The position numbers were made by a program, and so were the translations under genes. The notes below the pieces were generated by a model. The model ran no database searches and was not told the origin of the DNA. It was given only the letters and a program-made list of their open reading frames with translations. A stretch of DNA of 64,000 nucleotides, from the NCBI RefSeq assembly GCF_000612505.1, contig NZ_CP004078.1, positions 4,351,280 to 4,415,279 on the forward strand. Direction: 5' to 3'. Shown here piece after piece: positions 1-8,877 of the stretch. Position 1 is the first letter of the stretch, and each line of letters opens with the position of its first letter. Source of the DNA: Paenibacillus sabinae T27 (GTDB lineage Bacteria; Bacillota; Bacilli; Paenibacillales; Paenibacillaceae).

Positions 1-30
1 TGCGTGCCGCTCCCGCCCGCGCCGGCCCGC

Positions 31-1179
31 TTACGGCTCCGCCGTCGACGGCGCGCCACCACCGCTCGCTCCCGCGCCGCTGCCGCCGGCGGCCGAGCCG
101 CCCGCCTGCCCGCCTCGCGCGCCCGGGCTTTGCGCGCCGCTCGCGCCCGGCGCGGCTGCGCCGCCGCTAGAGCCCGGCGTGCTGACCCCGCCGGAGGACG
201 GGGCGGGCACGGCGATATTCGGCGCGCCGGCGCTTCCCGAACCGACCGGTCTGCCCTGGTTGTCGTAGTAATACATCGGGACGTCCCCGACAACCATCAG
301 ATAAGATACGGGAATCTCCGTATCGACCACCTGCGGTTCCATGTCAAACGGAACGACCACCGCCACCTCGGTTACGATATGGATATACACTTCAACCAGA
401 ATCATGTTGATTCCCGCATTTTGCTGGCGGGTACTCAGCTCGACCTTGACCGCGCCCTGCGGCTCGATCTTGATCGGGACATCCGGCCCGAAGGATGCGA
501 TCAGCGGACTGTCCAGCGCCTGACCGAGCGGGATATGCTCGGTCTGGTTGTGCAGGCCGTCCAAAGTCGACTGAATCACTTCGGCCGCCTGCGAAGTAAT
601 CCGCATATGCTCCGCGTAGTTGAGCATAAAGCCGGAGACCTTGCCCGCGCTGTCCGTCTTCCAGTCGATCAGCTTCTCCGCGTTGCTGCCGCTCGCCACC
701 TGGGAGGCGATGGCTTTGTTGATCGCCTCGGTTGCGACCTGCTTCACCCGGATCTGCGCCAGATGGATGATCGGCGGCGTCAGGTGCCGTTCCACATAGC
801 CAAGGCCGAATAGCACAGCGGCCAGCATCAGCAGAACGGCGGTCAGCCAGAACCGGCGTCGGCTTCCCGGTCTCCGCTGCCGCCCCCCGCTCGCTTGCCG
901 CACGCCGCCGCTTGGCCGCTCGCTCCACTCCCCCGCCTTACGCGAAGCTCTGGCGGGCCTGGATTTGAAGCGCGCGCCGCCCGGTCGAAGCGCCATCCAC
1001 TCCCTGTCTGCGAAGCCGCCGCCCCCTCCGCTCCGGTTCGCCCGCCGAAACATGCCGGAGCCGCTGGACTTGAACCCGCCTTTCCGCGCTGGCGGCGTCC
1101 AGCTGATCCGCGGCAGGCGCAGCCGTCCGAAAGTGGGCAGCTGAAGCCGCCGGGTTCCCCATTTTCTGATTCTGCCCAT
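31..1179 (-). CDS. yunB: sporulation protein YunB family
   Basis: YunB is a membrane-anchored protein needed for late spore development. The product has 382 residues. About 110 Arg/Ser/Gly-rich residues come first, then one membrane segment (about 112-130), then the conserved extracytoplasmic YunB domain (about 130-315). The last 65 residues are a Gly/Ala/Ser/Pro low-complexity tail. Bacillus YunB is roughly 250 residues, so both ends are extended here. The ATG at 1179 has a GGGAGG ribosome site about 9 bases upstream, which supports the long N terminus. The family call is firm; the role of the extensions is unknown. Confidence 0.85.
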   Translation of the reverse strand: MGRIRKWGTRRLQLPTFGRLRLPRISWTPPARKGGFKSSGSGMFRRANRSGGGGGFADREWMALRPGGARFKSRPARASRKAGEWSERPSGGVRQASGGRQRRPGSRRRFWLTAVLLMLAAVLFGLGYVERHLTPPIIHLAQIRVKQVATEAINKAIASQVASGSNAEKLIDWKTDSAGKVSGFMLNYAEHMRITSQAAEVIQSTLDGLHNQTEHIPLGQALDSPLIASFGPDVPIKIEPQGAVKVELSTRQQNAGINMILVEVYIHIVTEVAVVVPFDMEPQVVDTEIPVSYLMVVGDVPMYYYDNQGRPVGSGSAGAPNIAVPAPSSGGVSTPGSSGGAAAPGASGAQSPGARGGQAGGSAAGGSGAGASGGGAPSTAEP

Positions 1180-1258
1180 TGCGATGGTCCCTCCCGCCGC
1201 TCTTGGCGGTCAAGCCGCCTTCTATAGTATCGTATTCGCCGCCCGCCCAAAAAAGAAG

Positions 1259-1303
1259 AACGCTTACCCGGCACGGATGCCGGACAAGCGCTCTATTTTT
1301 GCT
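1259..1303. terminator. bidirectional hairpin terminator between yunB and the VTT gene
   Basis: The arms CCGGCA/TGCCGG, extended by CGCTT/AAGCG, form a strong stem. T-rich runs lie on both sides, and the minus-strand run fits termination of the VTT-domain gene. Confidence 0.7.
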
Positions 1304-1328
1304 ATGTATAGGTGTCTATGGGCTAAAA

Positions 1329-1940
1329 TCAAACCATCCGCTCCCGCTTATCCTCCTGCAGATGGCCCCAATGCTTCCAGATGAAGACGGCAATCAGCAC
1401 GGCAACGAACAGACCATACCCGGTCAGATAGAAGCTCCATTCCTCCCGCGGGACGATAAGGGAAGAACTGATGGTGCCGAAGAGCCAGATGTAAGACAGG
1501 TTGCCAAGCGACGTCCCCCAGATAAAAGCCGGGAAGGGCAGAGGCGACACCGCCGACATAATATTAATGATATTATTCGGGATGATTGGGATGGTGCGGA
1601 GCAGCACCAGCGTCCAGATGCCGTAACGGTTCAAATAACGCTGCCATCTATCGTAACGTTTCAGCTTCCTGCCAAATTTCCGGTCAAACCAGTGAAACAA
1701 ATACCTCCGGGACAGATAAAATACGAACACCCCTCCCAGGTTACAGACCAGCCAGCTGACCAGCATCCCGCCGATCACATCGAATACCGAGACATGCAGC
1801 ACGATCAATATAACGAACGGGAAAAATCCGAACAAGCTCTGAAGAAGCGCGAGCGGGATCGTTACCAGGAGAATTGCGGGCCCACTAAGGCTCAGCGTCT
1901 GCAGCAGCCAATCAACCCAGGCGTTTATCATATCCGTCAT
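1329..1940 (-). CDS. TVP38/TMEM64 (VTT domain) family membrane protein
   Basis: This is a polytopic inner membrane protein of the VTT/SNARE-associated (DedA-related) group. Members are linked to membrane homeostasis and lipid scrambling, but this one's substrate is unknown. The ATG at 1940 is chosen because AGGAGG lies just upstream. The frame stays open to 2051, but those residues are not membrane-like and cross a hairpin. The product is 203 residues with about five hydrophobic segments. The typical stretch ending near FIWGTSLGN lies in the middle, and the C terminus is basic. It appears to be transcribed alone. Confidence 0.8.
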   Translation of the reverse strand: MTDMINAWVDWLLQTLSLSGPAILLVTIPLALLQSLFGFFPFVILIVLHVSVFDVIGGMLVSWLVCNLGGVFVFYLSRRYLFHWFDRKFGRKLKRYDRWQRYLNRYGIWTLVLLRTIPIIPNNIINIMSAVSPLPFPAFIWGTSLGNLSYIWLFGTISSSLIVPREEWSFYLTGYGLFVAVLIAVFIWKHWGHLQEDKRERMV

Positions 1941-2010
1941 GCGTCGGCCTCCTCTCTCTTGCTGTTTGCCCTGCATCCCTGCTTCTGAAGCATATTCAGA
2001 TATTTCAAAG

Positions 2011-2034
2011 AAAACACCCCGAACGGGGTGTTTT
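2011..2034. terminator. perfect 10-bp stem hairpin with flanking A/T runs
   Basis: AAAACACCCC and GGGGTGTTTT form a perfect stem around a four-base loop, so it reads as a terminator on either strand. It lies in the 5' region of the VTT gene rather than behind any recognised gene. It may be an attenuator or a relic. Confidence 0.6.
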
Positions 2035-2268
2035 GTATACGAAAATTTCACTATAATCTATCATTTAAGAACAAGAGAGTATAAAGTGTCACAAATTTTC
2101 AGCCGAGTTCTTTTCATCATAGCATACTTAATAATCTACTGTAAAATAATAGCGTCGCACATAAGAAAATCAATCGTTTTCCCGGTCTGCCGCGTCTTAC
2201 TGTTAAGAACATGAGTTTAGATAACTTCTCCAAATACCAACACCAATAAGAGAGAGGGGGAGTGGTGA

Positions 2269-2778
2269 ATGGTGGGAAATACAATGGACGAGGTCCGGTT
2301 GGCGGATGTTGCGCTGATGGATGAAGAAGCTTTTTTTGAGCGCCTGTACGTCGAACGCCGAAAAATGTACGCCATCGCCTTCAGCTACCTGGGAACGGAA
2401 ACGGACGCGCTGGAGGTGGTGCAGGAAGCGTCATGCCGGGCATGGATGAAGCGCAAAAAGCTTAAAGACGAGCAGGCTTTCACGCCTTGGCTGATCCGGA
2501 TCACCATCAACTGCTGCATGGATGAGCTCCGGCGCAAAAAGCGCATGTTTCCAGCAGAGAGGCTGGCGGAGGAAGCAGCGCAGGAAATGAAAAGCAACGA
2601 ACGGATCGACCTGGAGTGGGCGATGAACCGGATGAAGCCGAAATACCGGCATGTCGTGATCCTGAAATACTACCAGGACATGACAACCGCCCAAATTGCA
2701 ATGGTGCTGAACAAACCCGAAGGCACGATCAAAACCTGGCTGCGCGAGGGGCTGAAGCAGCTTCGGAAGTATCTGTAG
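2269..2778 (+). CDS. RNA polymerase sigma-70 family factor (ECF, SigV/SigM-like)
   Basis: This is an alternative sigma factor of 169 residues, the normal ECF length. Region 2 covers about residues 25-90 and includes the pattern ending NCCMDELRRKKR. Region 4 covers about 115-165, with a helix-turn-helix around MTTAQIAMVLNKPEGTIKTW. A GAGAGGGGG ribosome site precedes the ATG. The next gene starts 20 bases after the stop and encodes a membrane protein with a cytoplasmic head, the usual sigma/anti-sigma arrangement. ECF factors of this kind typically respond to envelope stress and autoregulate; that is inferred here. Confidence 0.9.
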   Translation: MVGNTMDEVRLADVALMDEEAFFERLYVERRKMYAIAFSYLGTETDALEVVQEASCRAWMKRKKLKDEQAFTPWLIRITINCCMDELRRKKRMFPAERLAEEAAQEMKSNERIDLEWAMNRMKPKYRHVVILKYYQDMTTAQIAMVLNKPEGTIKTWLREGLKQLRKYL

Positions 2779-2798
2779 ACATACGGGAGGCGAATGAA

Positions 2799-4286
2799 AT
2801 GGTAGAAAAAGAAGAACGCATTCTGCGCCAGAATGCCCAAGATGTGAACCGGCACGCCGAAACGTTCCAGGAAATGAAAATCTACAACGCCATGCGAAAA
2901 GGAATTACAGAGGGGAAAAAGCGCGAGAAGCGGCGCATCTATTCCACCGGTATGGGTGTGACTGCTGCCGCAGCGGTTGCCGTCCTGCTTACGTTCTCCT
3001 TCTTAAATGGAGCGCCGGTAACAGAAGTTTCTGAACATTCCGTGCAAACGGCTAGCACTAAAAATTGGGATGATTTCAAAGAGTACCGCTTGAGCTCCAG
3101 GTTATTAGATCCCGCACTTGCAAGCGCACTGGAACAGAATCTCGTAAAGCCGGTCCGCCAGAGCGCGGAAAGCAAAGGCTACCGTGTCGATGTAGCCGGT
3201 GCTGTTACGGATGGCCGAAAGGTGTTTGTCCTGTACAGTGTCCAGAATAATACGGACAAAGAAATCGATCACGCGGATTTCTCGCTTCAATTTGGAGCCT
3301 TTAAGGACCCGTATCCTGGTAAAGGCACAGTATTAATGATGCTGGGTCCCGAGAGCCGAATCCCGCCGGGCCAATCCGTAGATTTTATATACTCCACCAA
3401 CCTTCCCCCATCGGTTCATTCGAAGGAGGCGAACTACCATGTTGCTCTTACCGAGACCTCAGAGGAGGCGCTCGCTTCCAGCGGTTCCCGCAAAAGCAAG
3501 TACCGGACTGATCTGGATATTGCGTTCGAGCTTGATCCCGACATGTTAAAAAACCAGCAGCATACGTTAACTGCTGACCGCACTTTGACCGTGGACGGAC
3601 AGAAAATCAATGTACGTCAAGTGCTGTACACCCCGCTGAGCACCTATGTGGATTTGGAGTATGACAAGAACAACGAGAAACGAATTTTCCAATTGATTAA
3701 TCCTGTTCTGATCAGTAAAAAAGGGGACACTGCCGAAAAAATATATTACCCCGGCATCATCACATCTGACAATTCCGTAGCCTACTCGGACGATTCCAAG
3801 GCCACGCTCGTATTCAGGAACAGCAGGTACAGCCAGCCAGACTCCGTTACATTAAAAACATTCGGCATTTCGGCTGTCGATAAGGATCAGATGAAAATTG
3901 TCGTCGATCTAGACAAAAAACAGATTATTGAAGCGCCGGGGAGCGGTCTTGAACTTGTCGAGCCCACGCCAGAGGACCATGCGGAAGCGGGAGAAATCCT
4001 GTTACGGCATAAAATTTACAATGGCCAATTCTTTAAGAACACTTTTACCATACTGGCCGACAGCTTCACCGATGCGGAGGGTACAGTGCACAAAAGAGTG
4101 AATAGCACCGTATTAGGTAACTTCGGAAGCCATATGTTATCAAAGGATGGTACTGCGGTGGACGAGTTCCAATTTAACTTTGGAGAGAAAGCCAAGGACT
4201 ATCCGCAGCCTCTGACCATACCAATTGAGCGGTATCAGAATCCGATTATGGACACGCAGGCCGTAGAGCTGTACTCGAAGAATTAG
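2799..4286 (+). CDS. DUF4179 domain membrane protein, likely anti-sigma partner
   Basis: The product has 495 residues: a charged cytoplasmic head (1-47), one membrane span (about 50-70), and a large extracytoplasmic part containing the DUF4179 region (about 85-220) plus further beta-rich sequence. The ATG at 2799 is preceded by GGGAGG; the frame is open further upstream only because it overlaps the sigma gene. Cotranscription with the ECF gene and the topology suggest an anti-sigma factor that holds the sigma factor at the membrane until an external signal arrives. That function is inferred. A strong terminator follows. Confidence 0.8.
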   Translation: MVEKEERILRQNAQDVNRHAETFQEMKIYNAMRKGITEGKKREKRRIYSTGMGVTAAAAVAVLLTFSFLNGAPVTEVSEHSVQTASTKNWDDFKEYRLSSRLLDPALASALEQNLVKPVRQSAESKGYRVDVAGAVTDGRKVFVLYSVQNNTDKEIDHADFSLQFGAFKDPYPGKGTVLMMLGPESRIPPGQSVDFIYSTNLPPSVHSKEANYHVALTETSEEALASSGSRKSKYRTDLDIAFELDPDMLKNQQHTLTADRTLTVDGQKINVRQVLYTPLSTYVDLEYDKNNEKRIFQLINPVLISKKGDTAEKIYYPGIITSDNSVAYSDDSKATLVFRNSRYSQPDSVTLKTFGISAVDKDQMKIVVDLDKKQIIEAPGSGLELVEPTPEDHAEAGEILLRHKIYNGQFFKNTFTILADSFTDAEGTVHKRVNSTVLGNFGSHMLSKDGTAVDEFQFNFGEKAKDYPQPLTIPIERYQNPIMDTQAVELYSKN

Positions 4287-4315
4287 GGGCTAAATCATAA
4301 TCCGCACAAAAAAAG

Positions 4316-4361
4316 AGGGGATATCCCGGCAGCCGGTTCATGGCTACTGGGACATCCCCTT
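4316..4361. terminator. bidirectional terminator between DUF4179 gene and opuA operon
   Basis: A long stem (arms AGGGGATaTCCC...AGCC and GGCT...GGGAcATCCCCT) separates two convergent transcription units. A-rich and T-rich flanks lie on the two sides. Confidence 0.8.
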
Positions 4362-4409
4362 CTATTTAACAGCCTTCCCTCTTGTCGTCCGGAATCCCGT
4401 CAGACAAGC

Positions 4410-5297
4410 TTACTCGATACCCTTCGTCCATTCATTTACTTTGTCCGGGTTCGCTTCAACCCAAGCCTTAGCCGCTTCCTCCGGGCTCTGGCCGCCCTGA
4501 ATGCCAACCATCACCTTCGCCATATCCTCCGGCGTCCATTGGAACTGGTCCATTACCTTGTAGACATCGGGCTGATCGTCTTTCAGGCCTTTGCGGGCCA
4601 TCGTATGAATCTGCTCGTCACCGCCATAGACGCCTTTGGGATCATCCAGATATTTCAGATCCATGTTGGCGAACATCCAGTGCGGCGTCCAGCCCGTCAC
4701 GACAATCGGCTGATTGGCGTCATAGGCTTTCTGCAGCTCCTGCGCCATCGCTGCCGACGAGCTCTCCACCAGCGTGTAGTCCTTCAGATTGTAATCGGCG
4801 AGCGCTTTTTCCGTGGCCGACATAATACCAGCGCCCGGCTCGATGCCGATAATTTTGTGATCCAGAGAATCTGCGACCGCTTTGTCAGTCAGATCTTCAA
4901 TCGAATCCACTTTCATATAGGCCGGAACCGTCAATCCGATCTTCGTTCCGTTCAAGTTGGCGCCGAGGTCTTCCATATCGTTGCCGTATTTCTCCATGTA
5001 GGAAGCATGCGTGCTCGGCAGCCAGGCGGCCACCATCGCGTCCGCGCTTCCGTCGGCGATGCCCGCGAACATCGGACCGGCGTCGACCTGCAACATTTCA
5101 ACCGTCTTGTTCAGCTTCGATTCCAGCACTTCCTTGACCACATAGGTGCTGGCGATTTCCGAATCCCAGGCTACGTAGGCCAGCTTTACCGTCTTGGAGC
5201 CGCCGCCCGAAGACGAACAGCCTGTCAGCATAACAGCTGCGGCCATGACGGTTAATAGGGCGATGGACAATAAGCTCCGTTTGTTTCTTTTCTTCAT
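4410..5297 (-). CDS. opuAC: glycine betaine ABC transporter substrate-binding lipoprotein
   Basis: The product has 295 residues and is an OpuAC-type binding protein for glycine betaine or related osmoprotectants. It begins with a lipoprotein signal with lipobox LTGC (Cys27), followed by a two-lobed quaternary-amine binding domain containing the typical stretch VTGWTPHWMF near residue 200. It is the last gene of a three-gene operon in the order ATPase, permease, binding protein, and starts 14 bases after the permease. The system imports compatible solutes under high salt. The exact ligand cannot be read from sequence. Confidence 0.93.
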   Translation of the reverse strand: MKKRNKRSLLSIALLTVMAAAVMLTGCSSSGGGSKTVKLAYVAWDSEIASTYVVKEVLESKLNKTVEMLQVDAGPMFAGIADGSADAMVAAWLPSTHASYMEKYGNDMEDLGANLNGTKIGLTVPAYMKVDSIEDLTDKAVADSLDHKIIGIEPGAGIMSATEKALADYNLKDYTLVESSSAAMAQELQKAYDANQPIVVTGWTPHWMFANMDLKYLDDPKGVYGGDEQIHTMARKGLKDDQPDVYKVMDQFQWTPEDMAKVMVGIQGGQSPEEAAKAWVEANPDKVNEWTKGIE

Positions 5298-5311
5298 TAA
5301 TATAATTCCTC

Positions 5312-6145
5312 CTACTTATGCTTGATTTTCAGCGCATTTTGCGTCAGACGGTCCAGCAGAATCGCCAGAACAACGATGGCGATCCCCGCCTCGAACCCGG
5401 CGCCGGTCTTGGCCTGCGATACGGCCCGGTACACATAGGCGCCGACTCCCTGCGCGCCGATCATAGATGAGATGACGACCATCGACAGAGACAGCATGAT
5501 CGTCTGGTTAATGCCGGCCATAATGGTCGGCAGCGCAAGCGGAAGCTGCAGCTTGAACAGCTTCTGCCTTGGGGTCGAGCCGAACGCGTCGGCGGCTTCG
5601 ACCAGCTCCGGCGAGACCTGGCGGATGCCGAGGCTCGTCAGGCGGATCGTCGGCGGAATCGCGAATATGATCGATGCGATGACGCCCGGAACGACGCCTA
5701 GCGAGAAAAAGGAAACCGCTGGAAGCAGATAGACAAACGCCGGCATCGTCTGCATAAAGTCGAGAATCGGCGTCGCCACATTCCGCGCGGCGGCGCTCTG
5801 CGCGCACAGAATGCCAATCGGCACGCCGATCAGCACCGCCAGCACGGAGGCCGTCAGCACAAGGGCCAGCGACTGCATCGAAGGCGCCCACAGCCCTAGG
5901 TTATCGATCAGCAAGAGTCCGATCAGCGCAAACAGCGCAAGACGCCACTTCCCGATCCAGTATGCCAGCGCCGTAATCAGCAGGATAACGGCAATCGCGG
6001 GCAGAAAGGTAAGACCGGCATTGATGCCTGCCACCATGCCTCCGATGACGGCATGGATGAAATCAAAGACGGGGCCGAAGTAGAGCGTAAGCCACTCCTC
6101 AATCTGCTCGATCAGACGGCCGAGCGGCAATTTTGGAATATTCAT
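5312..6145 (-). CDS. opuAB: glycine betaine ABC transporter permease
   Basis: This is a ProW/OpuAB-type permease of 277 residues with about six to seven membrane segments and the inner-membrane EAA loop near EAADAFGSTPRQ. The ATG at 6145 is preferred over an open extension to 6184 because GGAGGGG lies upstream of it. It follows the ATPase stop with no gap, so the two are probably translationally coupled. It forms the membrane channel of the OpuA osmoprotectant importer. Confidence 0.93.
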   Translation of the reverse strand: MNIPKLPLGRLIEQIEEWLTLYFGPVFDFIHAVIGGMVAGINAGLTFLPAIAVILLITALAYWIGKWRLALFALIGLLLIDNLGLWAPSMQSLALVLTASVLAVLIGVPIGILCAQSAAARNVATPILDFMQTMPAFVYLLPAVSFFSLGVVPGVIASIIFAIPPTIRLTSLGIRQVSPELVEAADAFGSTPRQKLFKLQLPLALPTIMAGINQTIMLSLSMVVISSMIGAQGVGAYVYRAVSQAKTGAGFEAGIAIVVLAILLDRLTQNALKIKHK

Positions 6146-6146
6146 A

Positions 6147-7343
6147 TCAGATATCCCCTCCTTCCGGCACCGCATTGCCCGCAAGCGCGGACAGTACGGC
6201 GCCTTTAATCACGATTCCTTTCAGCCGTTCCCGCTCGTCCACAACCGCCACCGGCAGCGGCGATTCCGCCATCAGCTCGAACAATTCGTTCAGCAGCGTA
6301 TCCGGACTCGCGCTGGGAATCTCGGTTCTCAGCACATCAGAAATCGTTTTTTGCTCTTTCAGCGCCCACGCAGCGTCATCGGCGGTAATTACGCCCAGAA
6401 GCTTCATCTCTTTGTCCGCCACATACAGGCTGGACACGCCGCTGTCGCGCATCAGCTGCAGCGCGACGCGCGGACCGCGTTCGGGCCGGATCATCTCCGG
6501 CTGCTTCATGACATGCGCCGCGGTCAGCACCTTCGACAAGTCGACATCCTCCACGAACCGTTCCACGTATTTATTAGCCGGCTGGATGAGAATTTCTTCC
6601 GGTGTGCCGATCTGCACAATGACGCCGTCCTTCATCAAGGCGATCCGGTCCCCGATCCGCAGCGCTTCGTCCAGATCATGCGTGATGAAGATGATCGTCT
6701 TCTTCACCCGCGACTGCAGCTCCAGAAGCTCCTGCTGCATATCCTTGCGGATCAGCGGATCAAGCGCGCTGAACGCCTCGTCCATCAGCAGGATGTCCGG
6801 GTCGTTCGCCAGGCCGCGCGCAAGTCCGACGCGCTGCTGCATCCCGCCGCTGAGCTGATCGGGGCGATGGTTCTCCCAGCCGCCGAGGCCGACCAGCTCC
6901 AGCGCCTGCTGCGCCAGCTCTCTACGTTTCTTTTTGTCCACACCCTGCACCTCAAGTCCGTACTCCGCGTTGCCGAGCACTGTCCGGTGCGGGAACAGGC
7001 CGAACTTTTGAAAGACCATACCGATATTTTTGCGGCGGAACTGACGAAGCTCCTCCGCATTCATCTTCACAATATCCTGTCCCCGGAACAGAATCTGTCC
7101 CGCCGTCGGATCGATCAGACGGTTAAGCAGCCGGACAAGTGTCGATTTGCCGCTCCCCGACAAGCCCATAATGACGAAAATTTCGCCTTCTTTAATATGA
7201 AAATCGGCCTGATTCACTCCGACCGTCAGCTTGGCCTCGCGGGCAATCTTCTCTTTGGACCAGCCTTGCTGCAGCAGGGTGAGCCCTTTGCGGGCGTCCT
7301 GTCCGAAAATTTTGGTCAGCTGTTTGACCTCCAAAATAGGCAT
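6147..7343 (-). CDS. opuAA: glycine betaine ABC transporter ATP-binding protein with CBS domains
   Basis: The product has 398 residues. It has Walker A GLSGSGKST (about 60-68), the ABC signature LSGGMQQ (about 164-170) and Walker B ending ILLMDEA, followed by a C-terminal pair of CBS motifs (about 280-395). In OpuA systems the CBS module senses ionic strength or cyclic-di-AMP and gates transport. This is the first gene of the operon. It is divergent from gbsR, and the 250-bp gap between them carries palindromic TTTAC-rich repeats. Confidence 0.94.
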   Translation of the reverse strand: MPILEVKQLTKIFGQDARKGLTLLQQGWSKEKIAREAKLTVGVNQADFHIKEGEIFVIMGLSGSGKSTLVRLLNRLIDPTAGQILFRGQDIVKMNAEELRQFRRKNIGMVFQKFGLFPHRTVLGNAEYGLEVQGVDKKKRRELAQQALELVGLGGWENHRPDQLSGGMQQRVGLARGLANDPDILLMDEAFSALDPLIRKDMQQELLELQSRVKKTIIFITHDLDEALRIGDRIALMKDGVIVQIGTPEEILIQPANKYVERFVEDVDLSKVLTAAHVMKQPEMIRPERGPRVALQLMRDSGVSSLYVADKEMKLLGVITADDAAWALKEQKTISDVLRTEIPSASPDTLLNELFELMAESPLPVAVVDERERLKGIVIKGAVLSALAGNAVPEGGDI

Positions 7344-7454
7344 ATCGTCCTCCTTCTCCGGAATTTTCCGGGTCGATTCACTCGTTACAGTCTACCGGAA
7401 GACCGGAAGGAGAGGCAAACACTGTATTCCGTAATATTTTATCGTACAGTTTTT

Positions 7455-7476
7455 ACTTTACGTACTTTACATAAAG
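7455..7476. promoter_or_regulatory. TTTAC-repeat palindrome, candidate GbsR operator
   Basis: Between opuAA and gbsR two ACTTTAC repeats are followed by an inverted partner, giving CTTTACATAAAG at 7465-7476. Its position upstream of the opuA operon suits a choline/betaine-responsive repressor site. This is inference only. Confidence 0.35.
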
Positions 7477-7594
7477 AATACTCCGTTTTACTCCAAATTA
7501 CGTTTCAAACCGTATCTTTACTTCGAATGGGGGAAGTGATTACAATAAGCTAGGAGAAGTTCTGTATATATAAGCTTCCTTCAGGAGGGACAGC

Positions 7595-8152
7595 ATGAAA
7601 GATTTAGAAGGACTCGCGCCCGAGCAAATTGAAAGAATCAGCAAGGTCCGGGAGCGCGTCATTGATTCGATCGGTAAAAATATGGACTTATACGGCGTCA
7701 CCCTGTCCATCGGCCATTTGTACGGATATATGTATTTCAATCAGGGGCCGGTTACACTGGACGAGCTGAGCAAAGCGATGGGCATGAGCAAGACGTCCAT
7801 GAGCACGGGGGTCCGGACGCTGCTTGATCTGAAAATGATCGATAAAGTATGGGGCAAAGGAACGCGCAAGGATCTATTCGAGGTATCCTCCGACTGGTAC
7901 CAGAATTTCAGCGACTATTTCTCGATTAAATGGAGAAAAGCCGTGGAAAGCAACATGAACGTCCTGTCGAAGGCGTTAAACGAGCTTCGGGCGATGAAAG
8001 AGGAATATGGCGGGCAGGAGGAGCTGAACTCCCTGCTGCATAAAGACGAGCGCAAAATCGAAGATGCCATTAAATATTACCGCTGGCTGCTGAAGCTGAT
8101 CGAGGCGATGGAGACCGGCAAAATCTACGATTTGATTCCGAAGGAAGAATAG
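7595..8152 (+). CDS. gbsR: GbsR/MarR family transcriptional regulator
   Basis: The product has 185 residues with a MarR-like winged helix. The recognition region is around LDELSKAMGMSKTSMSTGVR (about 50-70), followed by a C-terminal dimerisation helix. It closely fits the GbsR/OpcR family, which controls glycine betaine synthesis and uptake genes in response to choline or osmotic state. AGGAGG precedes the ATG. Its divergent position next to opuA suggests that operon is its target. Confidence 0.88.
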   Translation: MKDLEGLAPEQIERISKVRERVIDSIGKNMDLYGVTLSIGHLYGYMYFNQGPVTLDELSKAMGMSKTSMSTGVRTLLDLKMIDKVWGKGTRKDLFEVSSDWYQNFSDYFSIKWRKAVESNMNVLSKALNELRAMKEEYGGQEELNSLLHKDERKIEDAIKYYRWLLKLIEAMETGKIYDLIPKEE

Positions 8153-8189
8153 AATCCTTGTTGGACGAAGGCGATGGAGCTTGGCCGGG

Positions 8190-8227
8190 AGGCTGCCATC
8201 GTCTTTATTTTTGCGCGGTGGCAGCCT
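8190..8227. terminator. hairpin terminator between gbsR and MarR gene
   Basis: The arms AGGCTGCCA and TGGCAGCCT enclose a T-rich loop between two convergent genes. The right arm runs over the stop codon of the MarR gene. Confidence 0.6.
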
Positions 8228-8678
8228 AATAACTTCGCTTGTTGCCTTTTTTCACATATTCCCAGTCCTGTTCGACGTTCCGCCTCACCCTGTTCAAGAG
8301 CTTGTGCAGCGTCTCGATTTCCTCACCGGACAAGCCAGCCAGGGCCGATTGGTCGGAATAGTCGGATTCTCTTTTTAAAAAAGGATACGCTTCCTCCCCT
8401 TTAGCGGTCGGATACAGCTTCTTGATCTTCCGGTTGTCCGGGTCGCTGCGCTTCTCGATAAACCCTTGAAGCTCCAGCTTGGCAATGGCGCGCGCTGCGG
8501 TCGTCCGGTCCACCTTGATCATCTCGGCCAGCTTCTCCTGAATGATCCCGGGATGCTCGCAGATACGAACCAGGTATAAATACTGCCCCTTCGTCAGCTC
8601 CAGTTCTTTAAATTCGATATTGCTGATGGAGTCGAAGGCTCTGGCAATCATTCCGATCTCACGTAAAATCTCTCTCAT
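8226..8678 (-). CDS. MarR family transcriptional regulator
   Basis: The product has 150 residues with a MarR winged helix. Helices around IIQEKLAEMIKVDRTTAARA lead into the wing around GFIEKRSDPDNRKIKK. The ATG at 8678 is chosen for its AGGAG ribosome site; the open frame continues to 8741 without one. MarR proteins repress stress or efflux genes and release DNA on binding small ligands. It is divergent from the acetyltransferase gene, but the ligand and target are unknown. Confidence 0.88.
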   Translation of the reverse strand: MREILREIGMIARAFDSISNIEFKELELTKGQYLYLVRICEHPGIIQEKLAEMIKVDRTTAARAIAKLELQGFIEKRSDPDNRKIKKLYPTAKGEEAYPFLKRESDYSDQSALAGLSGEEIETLHKLLNRVRRNVEQDWEYVKKGNKRSY

Positions 8679-8745
8679 GTCAACGCTCCTGTTTCGATAA
8701 TTATTGTAAATACAACAAAATAAATTTATACTTATAGACATTAAG

Positions 8746-8877
8746 ACACCTTGGTTCCATTATGACCCGATCCGAGACGGAAAGCCAGAAGCGGATGCGG
8801 CTCTTGGGGAACTTCGGCAAGAAATCCAAGACTTCTATGAGGTGAGTGCTGATGAACTGGCATCTGAAAGCTTTTGA
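8746..8877 (+). pseudogene. possible C-terminal remnant of an unrecognised gene
   Basis: A frame without a start codon reads protein-like for about 43 codons, including DPIRDGKPEADAALGELRQE, and ends at a TGA inside the acetyltransferase gene. It resembles the tail of a deleted upstream gene. There is no family match by eye and the overlap with a real gene makes this weak. Confidence 0.2.

Noticed and set aside
4..813. 269-codon plus-strand open frame opposite yunB
   Set aside because: Arg/Ala-rich antisense shadow of a GC-rich gene with no ribosome site; yunB on the other strand has a recognisable domain.
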